Below, in pieces: positions 25,101 through 33,034 of a stretch of 64,000 bases of DNA (its first letter is position 1; every line of letters begins with the position of its first letter). The notes under the pieces were generated by a model. That model made no database searches. It was given only the letters and a program-made list of their open reading frames with translations, and had not been told where the DNA came from. The stretch lies in the NCBI RefSeq assembly GCF_018139565.1, contig NZ_JAGSPK010000006.1, positions 124,001 to 188,000 on the forward strand. The letters run 5' to 3'. A program made the translations under genes and the position numbers. This DNA comes from Cognatundibacterium rivi. Lineage in GTDB: Bacteria > Pseudomonadota > Gammaproteobacteria > Burkholderiales > Burkholderiaceae_D.

Positions 25101-25708
25101 AGCAGCGTGGTCTGCTGACTGAGCGGCAAAATGTTTATGTCACAACACCCGGTATTGACACGGTCGAAGTGGTGCCGGAAAAAAATAAGCGCATTTTTTT
25201 CTATTTCCGCCCTGAGCAGTTTAACGCCAGAAATTTGCCGGAATTACTGATGGAAACTGTTGAGCAATTCTGTGCGAAACACACGGGTTATGAACTCTAT
25301 TTGCTTGGTACGGTTGATACCTGCCTGTCTTATTCTATGAATGGTAATCAGATTTTTGTGATTTCCAAGCTGAGCAAAGACGACTACATCAGGTTCCTGA
25401 AAACCTGCGATGCAGCGGTCTCCATGATCTATTCAGCGCATCCCGGCGTGATTGCATTCCAGACTGCGGCATCAGGTATTCCGACCGTCACCAATGTCTT
25501 TGATAACCGCGATGCTGAATTCCTGCAAAGCGTATCCGGTAATATCGTTCCGTTTGATCCGGTTCGGGAACGTCTGCTTGATCGTCTTGAAGTTGCATTA
25601 GCGATGCAGAAGGGAACGCCATCATTTAACCGCGACCTGTATCAGAAGATGGAAAGCGTTAGCCTGGCTCAATACGTTGACGCCGTATTGCACTCTGAAC
25701 GGAGTTGA
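22157..25708 (+). CDS. Fusion glycan enzyme: methyltransferase, coiled coil, RgpF-type domain, WsaF-like glycosyltransferase
   Basis: A very large protein of 1183 residues if translation begins at 22157 (MNQYEYQFD); an ATG at 22094 would add 21 residues. Order of parts: a class I methyltransferase (about 1-200, VLELGCYSGHMSKIL and DVVIAADVLEHLRDPGK); a long coiled coil (about 231-345) ending in the NSSSWKLTSPLRFLARK motif common in glycan synthesis proteins; a rhamnan-synthesis F type domain (about 437-665, VVCHMYYPDL, QNRGRDIAP, HVHTKKS); a short FYLEVNPDVA repeat-like module (about 763-800); and a GT4 domain like WsaF (about 841-1183, IYYCQDFEAGFFPMG). It probably builds and caps the chain exported by Wzm/Wzt; the sugar is unknown. 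Confidence 0.82.
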   Translation: MNQYEYQFDVESEGIASRVVRLAGMDKRVLELGCYSGHMSKILVDRGCEVVGLEMDAEAAEAARKICTQVYEVDLDDDQWVALLKDQPKFDVVIAADVLEHLRDPGKCLSRVRGLMNENATLIVSTPNIAHGGVIAGLMQGSFQYRDTGLLDRTHVHFFTEQSLRDILKEQGFVVGHFDSVEAGADHPEFSEYWNQLTPELRDTILRMPNAMAFQFVVSATKRNTSVDAAALYETQRQFEIAKRSIRTLQDQAQAQQRHITLVEQRADTLEAHLRDTGKQLNALENDLAQRQALIHEQIDVIESQHKSLESQRILVEEKISALAQLNAELQNTQQILHSVVNSSSWKLTSPLRFLARKIPQKPRWFLHVWLHRFYMVSKILLTKPISGWAEVARTRKQAQVIPVAAAAGPHFSPPVDDHSVAMPLQYDIAPWENTPSLAVVCHMYYPDLAEEFADYFSNILFPFDLYITTDTVEKKTIIDAFFSDWTKGKVEVRIAQNRGRDIAPKLISCRDVYDQYEYILHVHTKKSPHRGHENGWRSFLLDTLIGTPKTVDSVFEAFRTNPRLGMIAPQHLEDIRPYVGWGWNFEIAKQFGHRLGIPLSLDGAVDFPSGSMFWARSAALKPLLDIHLTFEDFPEEAGQIDGTLGHVIERFYFLCAEKAGFEWMKIALKAMHPQFADRILDIQSREQLQQFMQQHTQNLLETHENAEVLYTGSAPALTRSQKSQYSRAYQKSSYRTSMNLSQFIEQAALLASGQQSEIDFDEKFYLEVNPDVAQQVKIGAAPCGYVHYCLSGQFEGRLWSDTQLTRQFRQRPRLAQGFAAPINLRSSPVYGPDLHALPESDKPFLLIFFSHLQDDLFFAGYTEFFKDFLPVFDAFDRVVLSVATPHFNPKLAARYSNKIEVIHDSALSQLRVRPNVIVSFNSELLLKARDIFGDLPRTIYYCQDFEAGFFPMGTSYVRSEMAIASSRNIIVSSALLKKFLQQRGLLTERQNVYVTTPGIDTVEVVPEKNKRIFFYFRPEQFNARNLPELLMETVEQFCAKHTGYELYLLGTVDTCLSYSMNGNQIFVISKLSKDDYIRFLKTCDAAVSMIYSAHPGVIAFQTAASGIPTVTNVFDNRDAEFLQSVSGNIVPFDPVRERLLDRLEVALAMQKGTPSFNRDLYQKMESVSLAQYVDAVLHSERS

Positions 25709-25709
25709 T

Positions 25710-25742
25710 ATCAATGCATGGCTGAATCAGTCATGCATTGAT
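25710..25742. repeat. Perfect 11-bp inverted repeat after the fusion gene
   Basis: ATCAATGCATG and CATGCATTGAT flank an 11-base loop that is itself nearly self-complementary (CTGAATCAG). It follows the stop codon directly and lies 16 bp before the T-tailed terminator. It may stabilise the transcript 3' end. Confidence 0.5.
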
Positions 25743-25757
25743 CCGTAAATATAAATA

Positions 25758-25797
25758 AGGGCTGATCTGCCAGATGACAGGTCTGCCCTCATTTTTT
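25758..25797 (+). terminator. Intrinsic terminator ending the glycan-export operon
   Basis: AGGGCTGATCTG pairs with CAGGTCTGCCCT (one mismatch, one wobble) and is followed by CATTTTTT. Confidence 0.8.
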
Positions 25798-25846
25798 GCA
25801 CCGCGTTATATCTGGTGTTCGTTGGTCTGTGCCTGGTGATCAGGGG

Positions 25847-27535
25847 TCAGGAGCCTGATAAACTTAGCACCTCATCCACTGTGGTGATACCTTGCCACAC
25901 TTTCAGCATGCCATCATCCCGCAAAGAGCGGATCTTTTTACTGCGCAGATAATGAATGATGTCCGCTTCACTGACCTGGGTCAGAATCTGATGCTGTACC
26001 GTTTCGTCAATTTCGAATAACTCATAGATCGCCACTCGTCCAGAAAAACCAGTGTGATTGCATTGTTTGCAGCCCACAGGAGTGCGTAAATTAGGTTCCG
26101 GCACCAGTTCGTCACGCCACTCTTTGACGCCCTCCAGCAGCACTTTATGCGCTTCCAGTGAGACTTCCGCGGGAACAGCACAGGCCTCGCATAAACAGCG
26201 TACCAGACGTTGTGCCATCACCCCTTTCAGACTAGACCCCAGCAAGAAAGGTTCTATGCCCATATCCATCAGACGAGTGACAGCACCTGCAGCGCTGTTC
26301 GTGTGCAGCGTCGAGAATACCAGATGCCCGGTCAGCGCGGATTGAACAGCGATGGAAGCGGTTTCCTGATCGCGGATCTCACCGATCAGCACTACGTCAG
26401 GATCATGTCGCAGGATAGAGCGAAGAGCGGATGCAAAAGTAAAGCCTATATCCGCATTCACCTGTACTTGCGAGATACCTTGCAGACGATATTCAACCGG
26501 GTCTTCAACCGTGATAATTTTATTTAAACCATCGTTCCCGATATCGAGTGCCGTGTAGAGCGTGGTGGTTTTACCCGAACCGGTCGGCCCGGTCACCAGC
26601 ACAATACCATTCGGCATCTTGATCCAGCGTTTAAATAGTGCGGCATGGTCAGGCATCATGCCCAGATCTTCGAGATGATAAGGCTTGCGATCCTGGCGCA
26701 GCAGACGCATCACCACAGATTCGCCCATCGCACTAGGCAATACCGAGACACGGACATCAAATACCTCGCTATTGACGCGTGCCGTCATACGGCCATCCTG
26801 TGGCAGGCGGCGTTCCGCGATATCGAGTTGCGACAAAATTTTGATACGGCAAACCGTAGCGTCAAATTTATCCAGCGGAAAGCGGCTCAGATCCTGCATC
26901 ACGCCGTCGACCCGCAGCCGAATCGCGAATTCATATTCGCCTGGTTCGACGTGAATATCAGAAGCACGCCGTGTCACTGCCTGTGATAACACCGTATTGA
27001 CCAGTTCGATAATCGGGCCTTCTTCCGCCAGTTCACGCAGATGCATGACGTCGCCGCTCATCGCCATCTTTGGTTCGCGGCGTTCCTGTGCGGCGTAGAA
27101 AGCCTCAAACGAAGACGGACGCACCAGCGCAAACCGCAAAGGCTTTCCATCTGCTGGTGCTTTTAAACGTAATACCTCCAGCACGCTCGCATTCAACGGC
27201 TCTTTGGATGCGCAGCACGTGACGCCGGTTTCTTCGTTATGCCAGATCATCATGCCTTGTGACTGACACCAATGCGGAAGAATTTCCCATTGGGTGATCG
27301 TGGCGTGAAATGTCGTTTGTGCCTGATGCAGTTCGTCATCGGTCAGCAGTGGCAAACCGGTGTAATCTGACAGGTGCTGATACAGCACCTCCTCGGATAA
27401 AGCGCCCATCCGTACCAGCAGCGCCGGCAGCGGAGTGAATTGCTCAAGCTGAAGCAGGCGGACATTATCGAGCACCTCAGCCGGAACGAGGTGATGGGTT
27501 TGTAAATACTGATCGAAAGATAATTTTGTGCTCAT
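25847..27535 (-). CDS. gspE: Type II secretion ATPase GspE
   Basis: The cytoplasmic hexameric ATPase that drives pseudopilus assembly. The start at 27535 (MSTKLSFDQYL) yields 562 residues; upstream in-frame codons look non-coding. There is an N-terminal GspE/PilB domain (about 1-150), then Walker A GPTGSGKTT (about 315), the Asp box around ITVEDPVEY, Walker B VLIGEIRD (about 380), and a zinc module with CLCEAC (about 445) and CKQC (about 490). It is separated from the rest of the secretion genes and lies on the opposite strand. It could also be called PilB, but the gspF-D cluster 3 kb away supports GspE. Confidence 0.88.
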   Translation of the reverse strand: MSTKLSFDQYLQTHHLVPAEVLDNVRLLQLEQFTPLPALLVRMGALSEEVLYQHLSDYTGLPLLTDDELHQAQTTFHATITQWEILPHWCQSQGMMIWHNEETGVTCCASKEPLNASVLEVLRLKAPADGKPLRFALVRPSSFEAFYAAQERREPKMAMSGDVMHLRELAEEGPIIELVNTVLSQAVTRRASDIHVEPGEYEFAIRLRVDGVMQDLSRFPLDKFDATVCRIKILSQLDIAERRLPQDGRMTARVNSEVFDVRVSVLPSAMGESVVMRLLRQDRKPYHLEDLGMMPDHAALFKRWIKMPNGIVLVTGPTGSGKTTTLYTALDIGNDGLNKIITVEDPVEYRLQGISQVQVNADIGFTFASALRSILRHDPDVVLIGEIRDQETASIAVQSALTGHLVFSTLHTNSAAGAVTRLMDMGIEPFLLGSSLKGVMAQRLVRCLCEACAVPAEVSLEAHKVLLEGVKEWRDELVPEPNLRTPVGCKQCNHTGFSGRVAIYELFEIDETVQHQILTQVSEADIIHYLRSKKIRSLRDDGMLKVWQGITTVDEVLSLSGS

Positions 27536-27624
27536 GGATCTGAAAGAGGAATACAAGCGGCAAAGGCAACGGGCTGAGAGGAAAACGGGCAGCTGATGTG
27601 CCTGCCCCGTAGTCAACAGGCAGC

Positions 27625-28140
27625 TTATTTGGTCGCAATTTTGATGTCATTGGCGACGCTGTACCAGCGCCCGCCAGCTTTGACCACCAGAAGTAAATCG
27701 GCGTTTTTACTAAATTTTGCCTTGATTTTTGCTTCTGCTTTACCTATGCCCGGTGTTGAGACGGCGGTGATGAACATCGGCTCTTTATCTGACGGCGTCT
27801 GGTTAAACAGCATGAAAAATTCAGTGCCCGGTATTTCGCTGACCATGCGTATGGTCATGATGCCAGCAAGCGCGATCGTGGGCGAGTCCAACAGCAGATA
27901 ATCGGACTTTATCAGATTTGTTTTGATGACGGGAGGGCGCATCATTGCCAGTACGGCATCGACTGTACCTGCTTTCGTCATTTCCGGTATCAGGTCTTCG
28001 ATCTTATTGAATATTTTGGCTGGTGCGGTCTGTGCTTGCACAGTCAGCGGAGTAACGCTAGCGAGCAAGTTGAAGGAATACAGGCTTAACGCGCAAAGGC
28101 AGCGGGACAAGTGACGAACAGAAAATTTATGCGCAGACAT
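27625..28140 (-). CDS. Secreted SoxY-like domain protein lacking the carrier cysteine
   Basis: A 171-residue exported protein; the start at 28140 is followed by a signal peptide ending near VQAQTA. The body resembles the Ig-like domain of the sulfur carrier SoxY: SDYLLLDSPTIALAGIMTI, then a FFMLFNQTPS strand, and near the end LLLVVKAGGRWYSVANDIKI. In true SoxY the chain ends with GGCGG, whose cysteine carries sulfur; here it stops at IATK. The three codons after the stop read Ala-Ala-Cys and then a second stop. No other sox genes are nearby. It lies 89 bp upstream of gspE on the same strand. The family call is from memory of SoxY sequence and is uncertain. Confidence 0.5.
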   Translation of the reverse strand: MSAHKFSVRHLSRCLCALSLYSFNLLASVTPLTVQAQTAPAKIFNKIEDLIPEMTKAGTVDAVLAMMRPPVIKTNLIKSDYLLLDSPTIALAGIMTIRMVSEIPGTEFFMLFNQTPSDKEPMFITAVSTPGIGKAEAKIKAKFSKNADLLLVVKAGGRWYSVANDIKIATK

Positions 28141-28363
28141 ACGAATCCAGTAGTGAAACAAGAATAAAGCAGCGGTATCAGCAAAACATGACTCAACATA
28201 CATCAGCCCGTGGTAAGCGCAAAGCGAGGCTGGCACCTGACTTTACAACATGAATTGTGGTGCTGAATCAGTTTCGTCATTGGAAACCGTGGTATTGAAC
28301 AACATATCACAAAGAAAGCCAAGTGGTGAATTTGAGCATATATTAACTGGTGTGCTCAGGCAT

Positions 28364-28393
28364 AAAAAAAGGGAGGCTTGCGCCTCCCTTTTT
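28364..28393. terminator. Symmetric terminator after the surface-protein gene
   Basis: GGGAGGC-TTGC-GCCTCCC with seven A residues on one side and five T on the other. It ends the large surface-protein transcript on the minus strand and would also stop plus-strand transcription. Confidence 0.92.
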
Positions 28394-28424
28394 CATCAGT
28401 AGAACTAGTTAGTAATAACCAGAA

Positions 28425-30176
28425 TTACTTAGCGATGTTACGTTGTGCATCTTGATCGTTCAATTGAGCATCCAATGCACGATCAGAGTTGACATCAAAG
28501 TCAACGCCTTGAGCGGAAGACGCTTCAATGAAGTTGCCGTTAGAACCGTTCAACAGGTAGTTCTGAACTTTCAACGCGCTAACGCCTTCAGCAGAGATAC
28601 GCAGACGTTCACCCAAGCCACCGTTGTCAGTGATAGTCAGATCAGGTGCAGCTTTATAACCAGTACCGTTATCTACTGGAGCAGTCGTCAACAATGGATC
28701 GATCACTGCAGCAGACATATTTTTTGCTTCACGTGGTTGCAATGTAGCGATTTGACCCCAGCCACCGTAAGTACCGTTAGAGTGGATCAACTGACCGTAG
28801 ACAGTTGCAACATTCGTTTCACTTGGATTGATGAGACGGATGTAAGATGTCCAGCCACCATTTTTGGATGTCGCATAGTTACGAACGTCAACTTTCACGC
28901 TGCCAACCAAAGAAGCCAGTGATCTTGTGCATGAGTTATTTTGTTCGTTCAAATATGTAGTGCCCGAATCAGGTGCTTTTGCCAAAGTACCAGTTGCTGA
29001 GAACGTAGATGATGGAATTGTTGTAGTACCTGGAACTGTATAAACAACATACAAAGGTGCTTGCAATTGTGCAGCAGTCAGTGTTGTTGACGTCAGCGTT
29101 ACGCTGTTACCTGTTGTTGCTGTAACGGTTGCTGTTGCACCACCGACTGCAGTACCACCTGGGGTAGTAGACAGCCATACTGTACTATTCAAAGCGAAGC
29201 CTTGAGATGCAGTCACAACAACGTTGAAGTTTTTAATTTCAACCGCACCGTTATTATTTGCAAGAGCCGCTGCAGGTGTTGTAATACCTGCAGACGCAGG
29301 TGTGCCAACTGGCGTCAATGAGTAGACTGCATTACTACCGGAGTCAGAGCCATTTGCATCTTGAGACAGTGTAACAGTACCTAAGTTAGCTACTGTAGTT
29401 GAAACAAAACCGTCAGTTGCTGGAGCTACTGCTGCGCCACTTGCACGGAATTTCGTGTTTTGAGTAGAAGCATCTACACGCGCGAGGTTTGTAGAAGCTG
29501 CTGCTAATTTCACAGAAATATTAGTCGGGAATGTGAACAACGTGCCGTCATTGGTGCTACCAAAACGTTTGTGTTCATTTGCAGAGTTAATATTTGATAC
29601 GTCATCTGCCTGGGATGTCGAAGTTACATTAGCAAAGTGTTTGAAAGAAATGCCCAGAGTAGGAACGCCATTTTCGCATGACTTAACGTCGCCAACAAAA
29701 GTACGAAGACCAGCTACTGTAGCAGCAGCAGAACCGGCTACTGATGTATCGTTAAAGCGAACGGCTGGCGTAACGTAAATAGGCGAACCAGCTTTAACAG
29801 TAATGTTTGCATACAACACTTTACCATCTGTGCTCAGTGCTGGAGTTGTAACTGTATAGTTTGTAGCAGGAATCAATGTACCTGTGTTATCTACCAAAGT
29901 AATTGCGCTTGCAGTGCCAGCGGAATTAAATTTGATCGTAGCTGGACTAGCCGGCAATACCAATTGAACTTGGAAGGTTTGAGCGACCAAAGATGCATCA
30001 ACGTCGCCAGCGAAACGATAAGAAACTGGAGGAGCAGCTACAGTCTGAGCATCGTTGACGATAACTTCGTGAGCGATAGCAGAAGATGAAGATTGGATTT
30101 GACCTGCGGAAGCTACGTTAGCAGCGAAGGCAGCAACCAGGCTAGCCGCCAGGATACTTAATTGTTTTTGTTTCAT
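28425..30176 (-). CDS. Large secreted surface-type protein, low complexity, with conserved C-terminal module
   Basis: A 583-residue exported protein with a clean signal peptide (NVASA/GQ). The middle is rich in Ala, Thr, Ser and Val, reads as beta-strands with many TATVTATTG-like runs, and has very few charged residues; this resembles S-layer or tip-adhesin type proteins. The end holds a distinct module (VRNYATSKNGGWTSYIRLINPS, GERLRISAEGVSALKVQNYL) that I recall as a recurrent C-terminal domain of exported betaproteobacterial proteins. Only two cysteines lie in the mature chain. GAGAGG precedes the ATG, and a strong terminator follows, suggesting high expression. It lies between gspE and gspF, so it is a candidate substrate of that secretion system; this is inferred. 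Confidence 0.75.
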   Translation of the reverse strand: MKQKQLSILAASLVAAFAANVASAGQIQSSSSAIAHEVIVNDAQTVAAPPVSYRFAGDVDASLVAQTFQVQLVLPASPATIKFNSAGTASAITLVDNTGTLIPATNYTVTTPALSTDGKVLYANITVKAGSPIYVTPAVRFNDTSVAGSAAATVAGLRTFVGDVKSCENGVPTLGISFKHFANVTSTSQADDVSNINSANEHKRFGSTNDGTLFTFPTNISVKLAAASTNLARVDASTQNTKFRASGAAVAPATDGFVSTTVANLGTVTLSQDANGSDSGSNAVYSLTPVGTPASAGITTPAAALANNNGAVEIKNFNVVVTASQGFALNSTVWLSTTPGGTAVGGATATVTATTGNSVTLTSTTLTAAQLQAPLYVVYTVPGTTTIPSSTFSATGTLAKAPDSGTTYLNEQNNSCTRSLASLVGSVKVDVRNYATSKNGGWTSYIRLINPSETNVATVYGQLIHSNGTYGGWGQIATLQPREAKNMSAAVIDPLLTTAPVDNGTGYKAAPDLTITDNGGLGERLRISAEGVSALKVQNYLLNGSNGNFIEASSAQGVDFDVNSDRALDAQLNDQDAQRNIAK

Positions 30177-30686
30177 TTGAATAGCCTCTCTAGAAAAGAC
30201 ATTAGATTGTTACGTAATAAATGTACAACGTACGTTTGCTACAAGTACTTGTCATACGAGTACTCATATGACTAGCCGATGAAGATTAAAACATGTTTTT
30301 TCAATTGCAGCAAGTTCCCATGTGCAGTTATGTCGAAAATATAACTTTCTCTTCTCTCGCCAGGCATATTCCTAAGATCGACAACGATATAATACGTAGC
30401 GGCGTGATTCTGCGCTGTGTTTCTTACGTTTGTACACATGTGTGTTGTGTATAGGATACACTTCCGGACATTAAGTTTGATTCATTCCGGATTTTGGCTT
30501 GCTTTCTCATTCTTTTTTTAATTGGGGATGTTGTAAGGCGACCCTGAGTGGGGCGCTGTTACGAGTTTCACTACTGTTGTATTCCGTTGTCTTATACAAT
30601 CCGTGCACATTCGCTGCGCCATGCCTTTTCAGCCTGGAACGGTTTTTTTCGCTATATATATATGCTGAGTTTTTTAAGTTTCCCTT
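30177..30686. other. Divergent regulatory region surface protein / gspF
   Basis: A 510-bp AT-rich spacer with promoters for the surface protein (minus) and gspF-D (plus). It holds the GTAC palindromes at 30222-30267, an AAAACATGTTTT palindrome at 30288-30299, an ACACATGTGT palindrome at 30434-30443 and a TATAAT at 30388-30393 without a good -35. On the minus strand, ATGACA and TACGTT 17 bp apart could form a weak promoter across the palindromes. No RNA gene was recognised. Confidence 0.45.
30222..30267. promoter_or_regulatory. Array of GTAC-centred palindromes at 15-bp steps
   Basis: Three perfect palindromes, AACGTACGTT (30227-30236), ACAAGTACTTGT (30241-30252) and GAGTACTC (30258-30265), have centres at 30231.5, 30246.5 and 30261.5. 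A smaller TGTACA is at 30222-30227. They lie 46-89 bp upstream of the surface-protein start. The GAGTACTC copy contains the core of the E. coli SlmA-binding consensus. Confidence 0.55.
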
Positions 30687-31889
30687 ATGCCGGAATTTCG
30701 TTATCAAGCTACTGACGCGCAAGGCGCCGTGGTGAAAGGTGTGCTGACTGTAGAAGATCAGACTGACGCGATGACGCAATTGCAACGTCGCGGTTTAATG
30801 GTGTTTGAAATGCAGGAAGTCGCTGCTTCCCGCCGCAGCCGCATCGCGCAGCCCAAGCGCGCCGGTCGCGATGCCATATTAGTGGTGCTGCAGGAACTCG
30901 CTACTTTACTGGATGCAGGTGTGACACTGGCAGACGCAGTAGAAAATGTTGCCAGGGGGTATCAGGATTCGCCACTGGGTCTTGCCTTTAATAAAATCTA
31001 TTCACAGCTGCGTGGTGGTATTGCTTTCTCTAAGGCCTTAGTCGATGCAGATTTGCGCCTGCCTAATTATGTGGTCGAGCTTTGCCGCGCCGGTGAATCC
31101 ACTGGTAAATTGGCGGGTTCTCTGCGTTCTGCGGCAGAGCAGCTGGAATTAGAACAAAACTTCCAGCGCGAGGCACGTAATGCACTCATTTATCCTATGG
31201 TGCTGATAGTTAGTGGTTTTTTGGCAACGTTGCTGGTGTTTGTTTTTGTGGTGCCGAAGTTCGCCAATATTCTGAGTAATCCGAAAGCGGATATTCCTGC
31301 GGTTTCGCTGTGGGTACTGGCGACGGGGATGTGGCTGACAAAAAACAAACTGTTGCTGGGTGCGTTGCTGGCGGGTGTCGCCGGTAGCGCTTTCGCTTTG
31401 TTGCGTCAGGAGAAAGTGCAGCAAAATTTATGGAACTGGGCAGCAGGTTTGCCGGTCATCGGTAGCTGGATTATGCATACGGAAATGGCGCGCTGGAGTT
31501 CTATGTTCAGTGTGTTGTTGCAAAACCATGTTTCGATACTGGAGGCGCTGGCGCATGCGCAGAATGCTTTGCGCGGTGACGTGTGGCGGCAAAAAGCAGC
31601 ATTGATTCTGAGTGATGTCCGAGGTGGTAAGACGCTGGCGGAATCTTTGCAGTTGCATCAGTTTATTGATGCAACCGGTGTAAATCTTGTGCGGGTGGGC
31701 GAACGTTCCGGTGCTCTGGGTAAGACGACTGCTTCACTGGCGCAGATGCATCGCATGCACAGTCAGCAGCAGATGCGCCAGTTTTTAATTTTGCTGGAGC
31801 CTGTCACTATTTTGCTGGTGTCGGTGGTATTGGGCGGCATTATGATTTCGGTCATGCTGGCGATCACCAGCCTGACGAATGTGATTTAA
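30687..31889 (+). CDS. gspF: Type II secretion inner-membrane platform protein GspF
   Basis: The polytopic platform protein that couples GspE to pseudopilus assembly. Length is 400 residues, as usual. Two repeated GspF domains are present (about 60-185 and 265-385), with markers RGGIAFSKAL, CRAGESTGKLAGSL and RVGERSGALGKTTASL. Three membrane segments lie near 168-190, 218-240 and 370-395. It begins a run of plus-strand genes from gspF to gspD with mostly short gaps or overlaps, so one operon is likely. Confidence 0.93.
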   Translation: MPEFRYQATDAQGAVVKGVLTVEDQTDAMTQLQRRGLMVFEMQEVAASRRSRIAQPKRAGRDAILVVLQELATLLDAGVTLADAVENVARGYQDSPLGLAFNKIYSQLRGGIAFSKALVDADLRLPNYVVELCRAGESTGKLAGSLRSAAEQLELEQNFQREARNALIYPMVLIVSGFLATLLVFVFVVPKFANILSNPKADIPAVSLWVLATGMWLTKNKLLLGALLAGVAGSAFALLRQEKVQQNLWNWAAGLPVIGSWIMHTEMARWSSMFSVLLQNHVSILEALAHAQNALRGDVWRQKAALILSDVRGGKTLAESLQLHQFIDATGVNLVRVGERSGALGKTTASLAQMHRMHSQQQMRQFLILLEPVTILLVSVVLGGIMISVMLAITSLTNVI

Positions 31890-31998
31890 GGCAAAGGCCG
31901 GCATCGTCCGCCCTGACCGGGGCAGATCGCTGTCATGTACTCAGTCACTTATATTGATTTTATTTTTTAATACGAAGATTACTTTGAAAGGTTGTGCT

Positions 31999-32475
31999 AT
32001 GTATCGCAAGCAACAATTACAAACAGGGCTGCTGAAGAAACACGCAGGTTTTACGTTGCTGGAAATGCTGGTGGTGATGGTCATCATCGGCTTGCTGGCG
32101 GGTCTTGTCGGGCCGCGTATTTTTGGTAAGGTCGATACTTCCAAGGTACAGACCGCACAAACGCAGATCAAGATGTTGGAAAGCGCTCTGAATATCATGC
32201 GTCTGGATGTGGGGCAGACGCCGCCGCAGGATCAGGGCCTGCAATGGCTGGTGACTGCGCCTCAGGACCCGACGCTGCAATCCTTGTGGAAAGGCCCGTA
32301 TATTGAGGGTTCCGTGCCGGTTGATCCGTGGGGAAATCCTTATCAGTACAAAACTCCTGGCGTTGATAACAAGGCATTTTCAGTCTATTCGTTTGGCGCT
32401 GATGGCAAAGCTGGTGGCGAGGGTCTGAATGCGGATATCGGTTTAGGGGCGAATGCCGCACCGGCGACGAAATAA
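31999..32475 (+). CDS. gspG: Major pseudopilin GspG
   Basis: The main subunit of the periplasmic pseudopilus. The start at 31999 has AAAGG upstream. The prepilin signal is HAG/FTLLEMLVVMVIIGLLAG with the +5 glutamate, cleaved and methylated by the prepilin peptidase, which is not encoded in this window. The C-terminal part has the calcium-site region typical of GspG (DPWGNPYQY..YSFGADGKAGGEG). Mature length about 140 residues is normal. Confidence 0.95.
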   Translation: MYRKQQLQTGLLKKHAGFTLLEMLVVMVIIGLLAGLVGPRIFGKVDTSKVQTAQTQIKMLESALNIMRLDVGQTPPQDQGLQWLVTAPQDPTLQSLWKGPYIEGSVPVDPWGNPYQYKTPGVDNKAFSVYSFGADGKAGGEGLNADIGLGANAAPATK

Positions 32476-32608
32476 GCGATATCGTTACTCTGAAGCGCTG
32501 CGCCAGTTTATTTTGTTGCTGATTTTGTTGAATCCTTTGTATTCTCTATTCCGTATGTACGGGCGATTCGCTCGCCGCCTATTACTCCCTCCGCAAACGG
32601 TGGCGCGA

Positions 32609-33031
32609 ATGTTACGTCCGGCAGCGGCGCGTGAACATGGTTTTACGCTGATAGAAATGATGGCGGTACTGACGCTGGCGGCATTGATGGCGGGTGTTGC
32701 TATACCTGCCATGCAGCGTTGGTTTGAGTCTGTCTCTGAGCGGGCGCAACTGACGGAAGTATCGATACAGTTCCAGCGTCTGGCCTCGAGAGCGGCTTTA
32801 TTATCGCAAACCGTGAAACTCGATAAACAGAGCTGGAATACTAAGTTGAATGACGGCGAACCTGCATTGAGTCTGCCCGAGGGCTGGACTGTCAGCAGCG
32901 ACAAGAGCGTTATTTTTTATCACAGCGGTGTTTGTGCCGGCGGCGAAGTTGATCTGACCGCGCCGCAAAAACGCCAATTGCGACTTATGATTGCGCCGGT
33001 GTCCTGTGATGTCAGTATTGTCAAACGCTAA
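32609..33031 (+). CDS. gspH: Minor pseudopilin GspH
   Basis: A minor pseudopilin with signal REHG/FTLIEMMAVLTLAALMAGVAIP and the +5 glutamate. I chose the ATG at 32609 (GGTGG five bases upstream) because a 12-residue leader is usual; the open frame extends back into gspG to 32453. The product is 140 residues with a GspH-type C-terminal domain. The identity as GspH rests on its place between gspG and gspI. Confidence 0.82.
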   Translation: MLRPAAAREHGFTLIEMMAVLTLAALMAGVAIPAMQRWFESVSERAQLTEVSIQFQRLASRAALLSQTVKLDKQSWNTKLNDGEPALSLPEGWTVSSDKSVIFYHSGVCAGGEVDLTAPQKRQLRLMIAPVSCDVSIVKR

Positions 33032-33034
33032 TCC

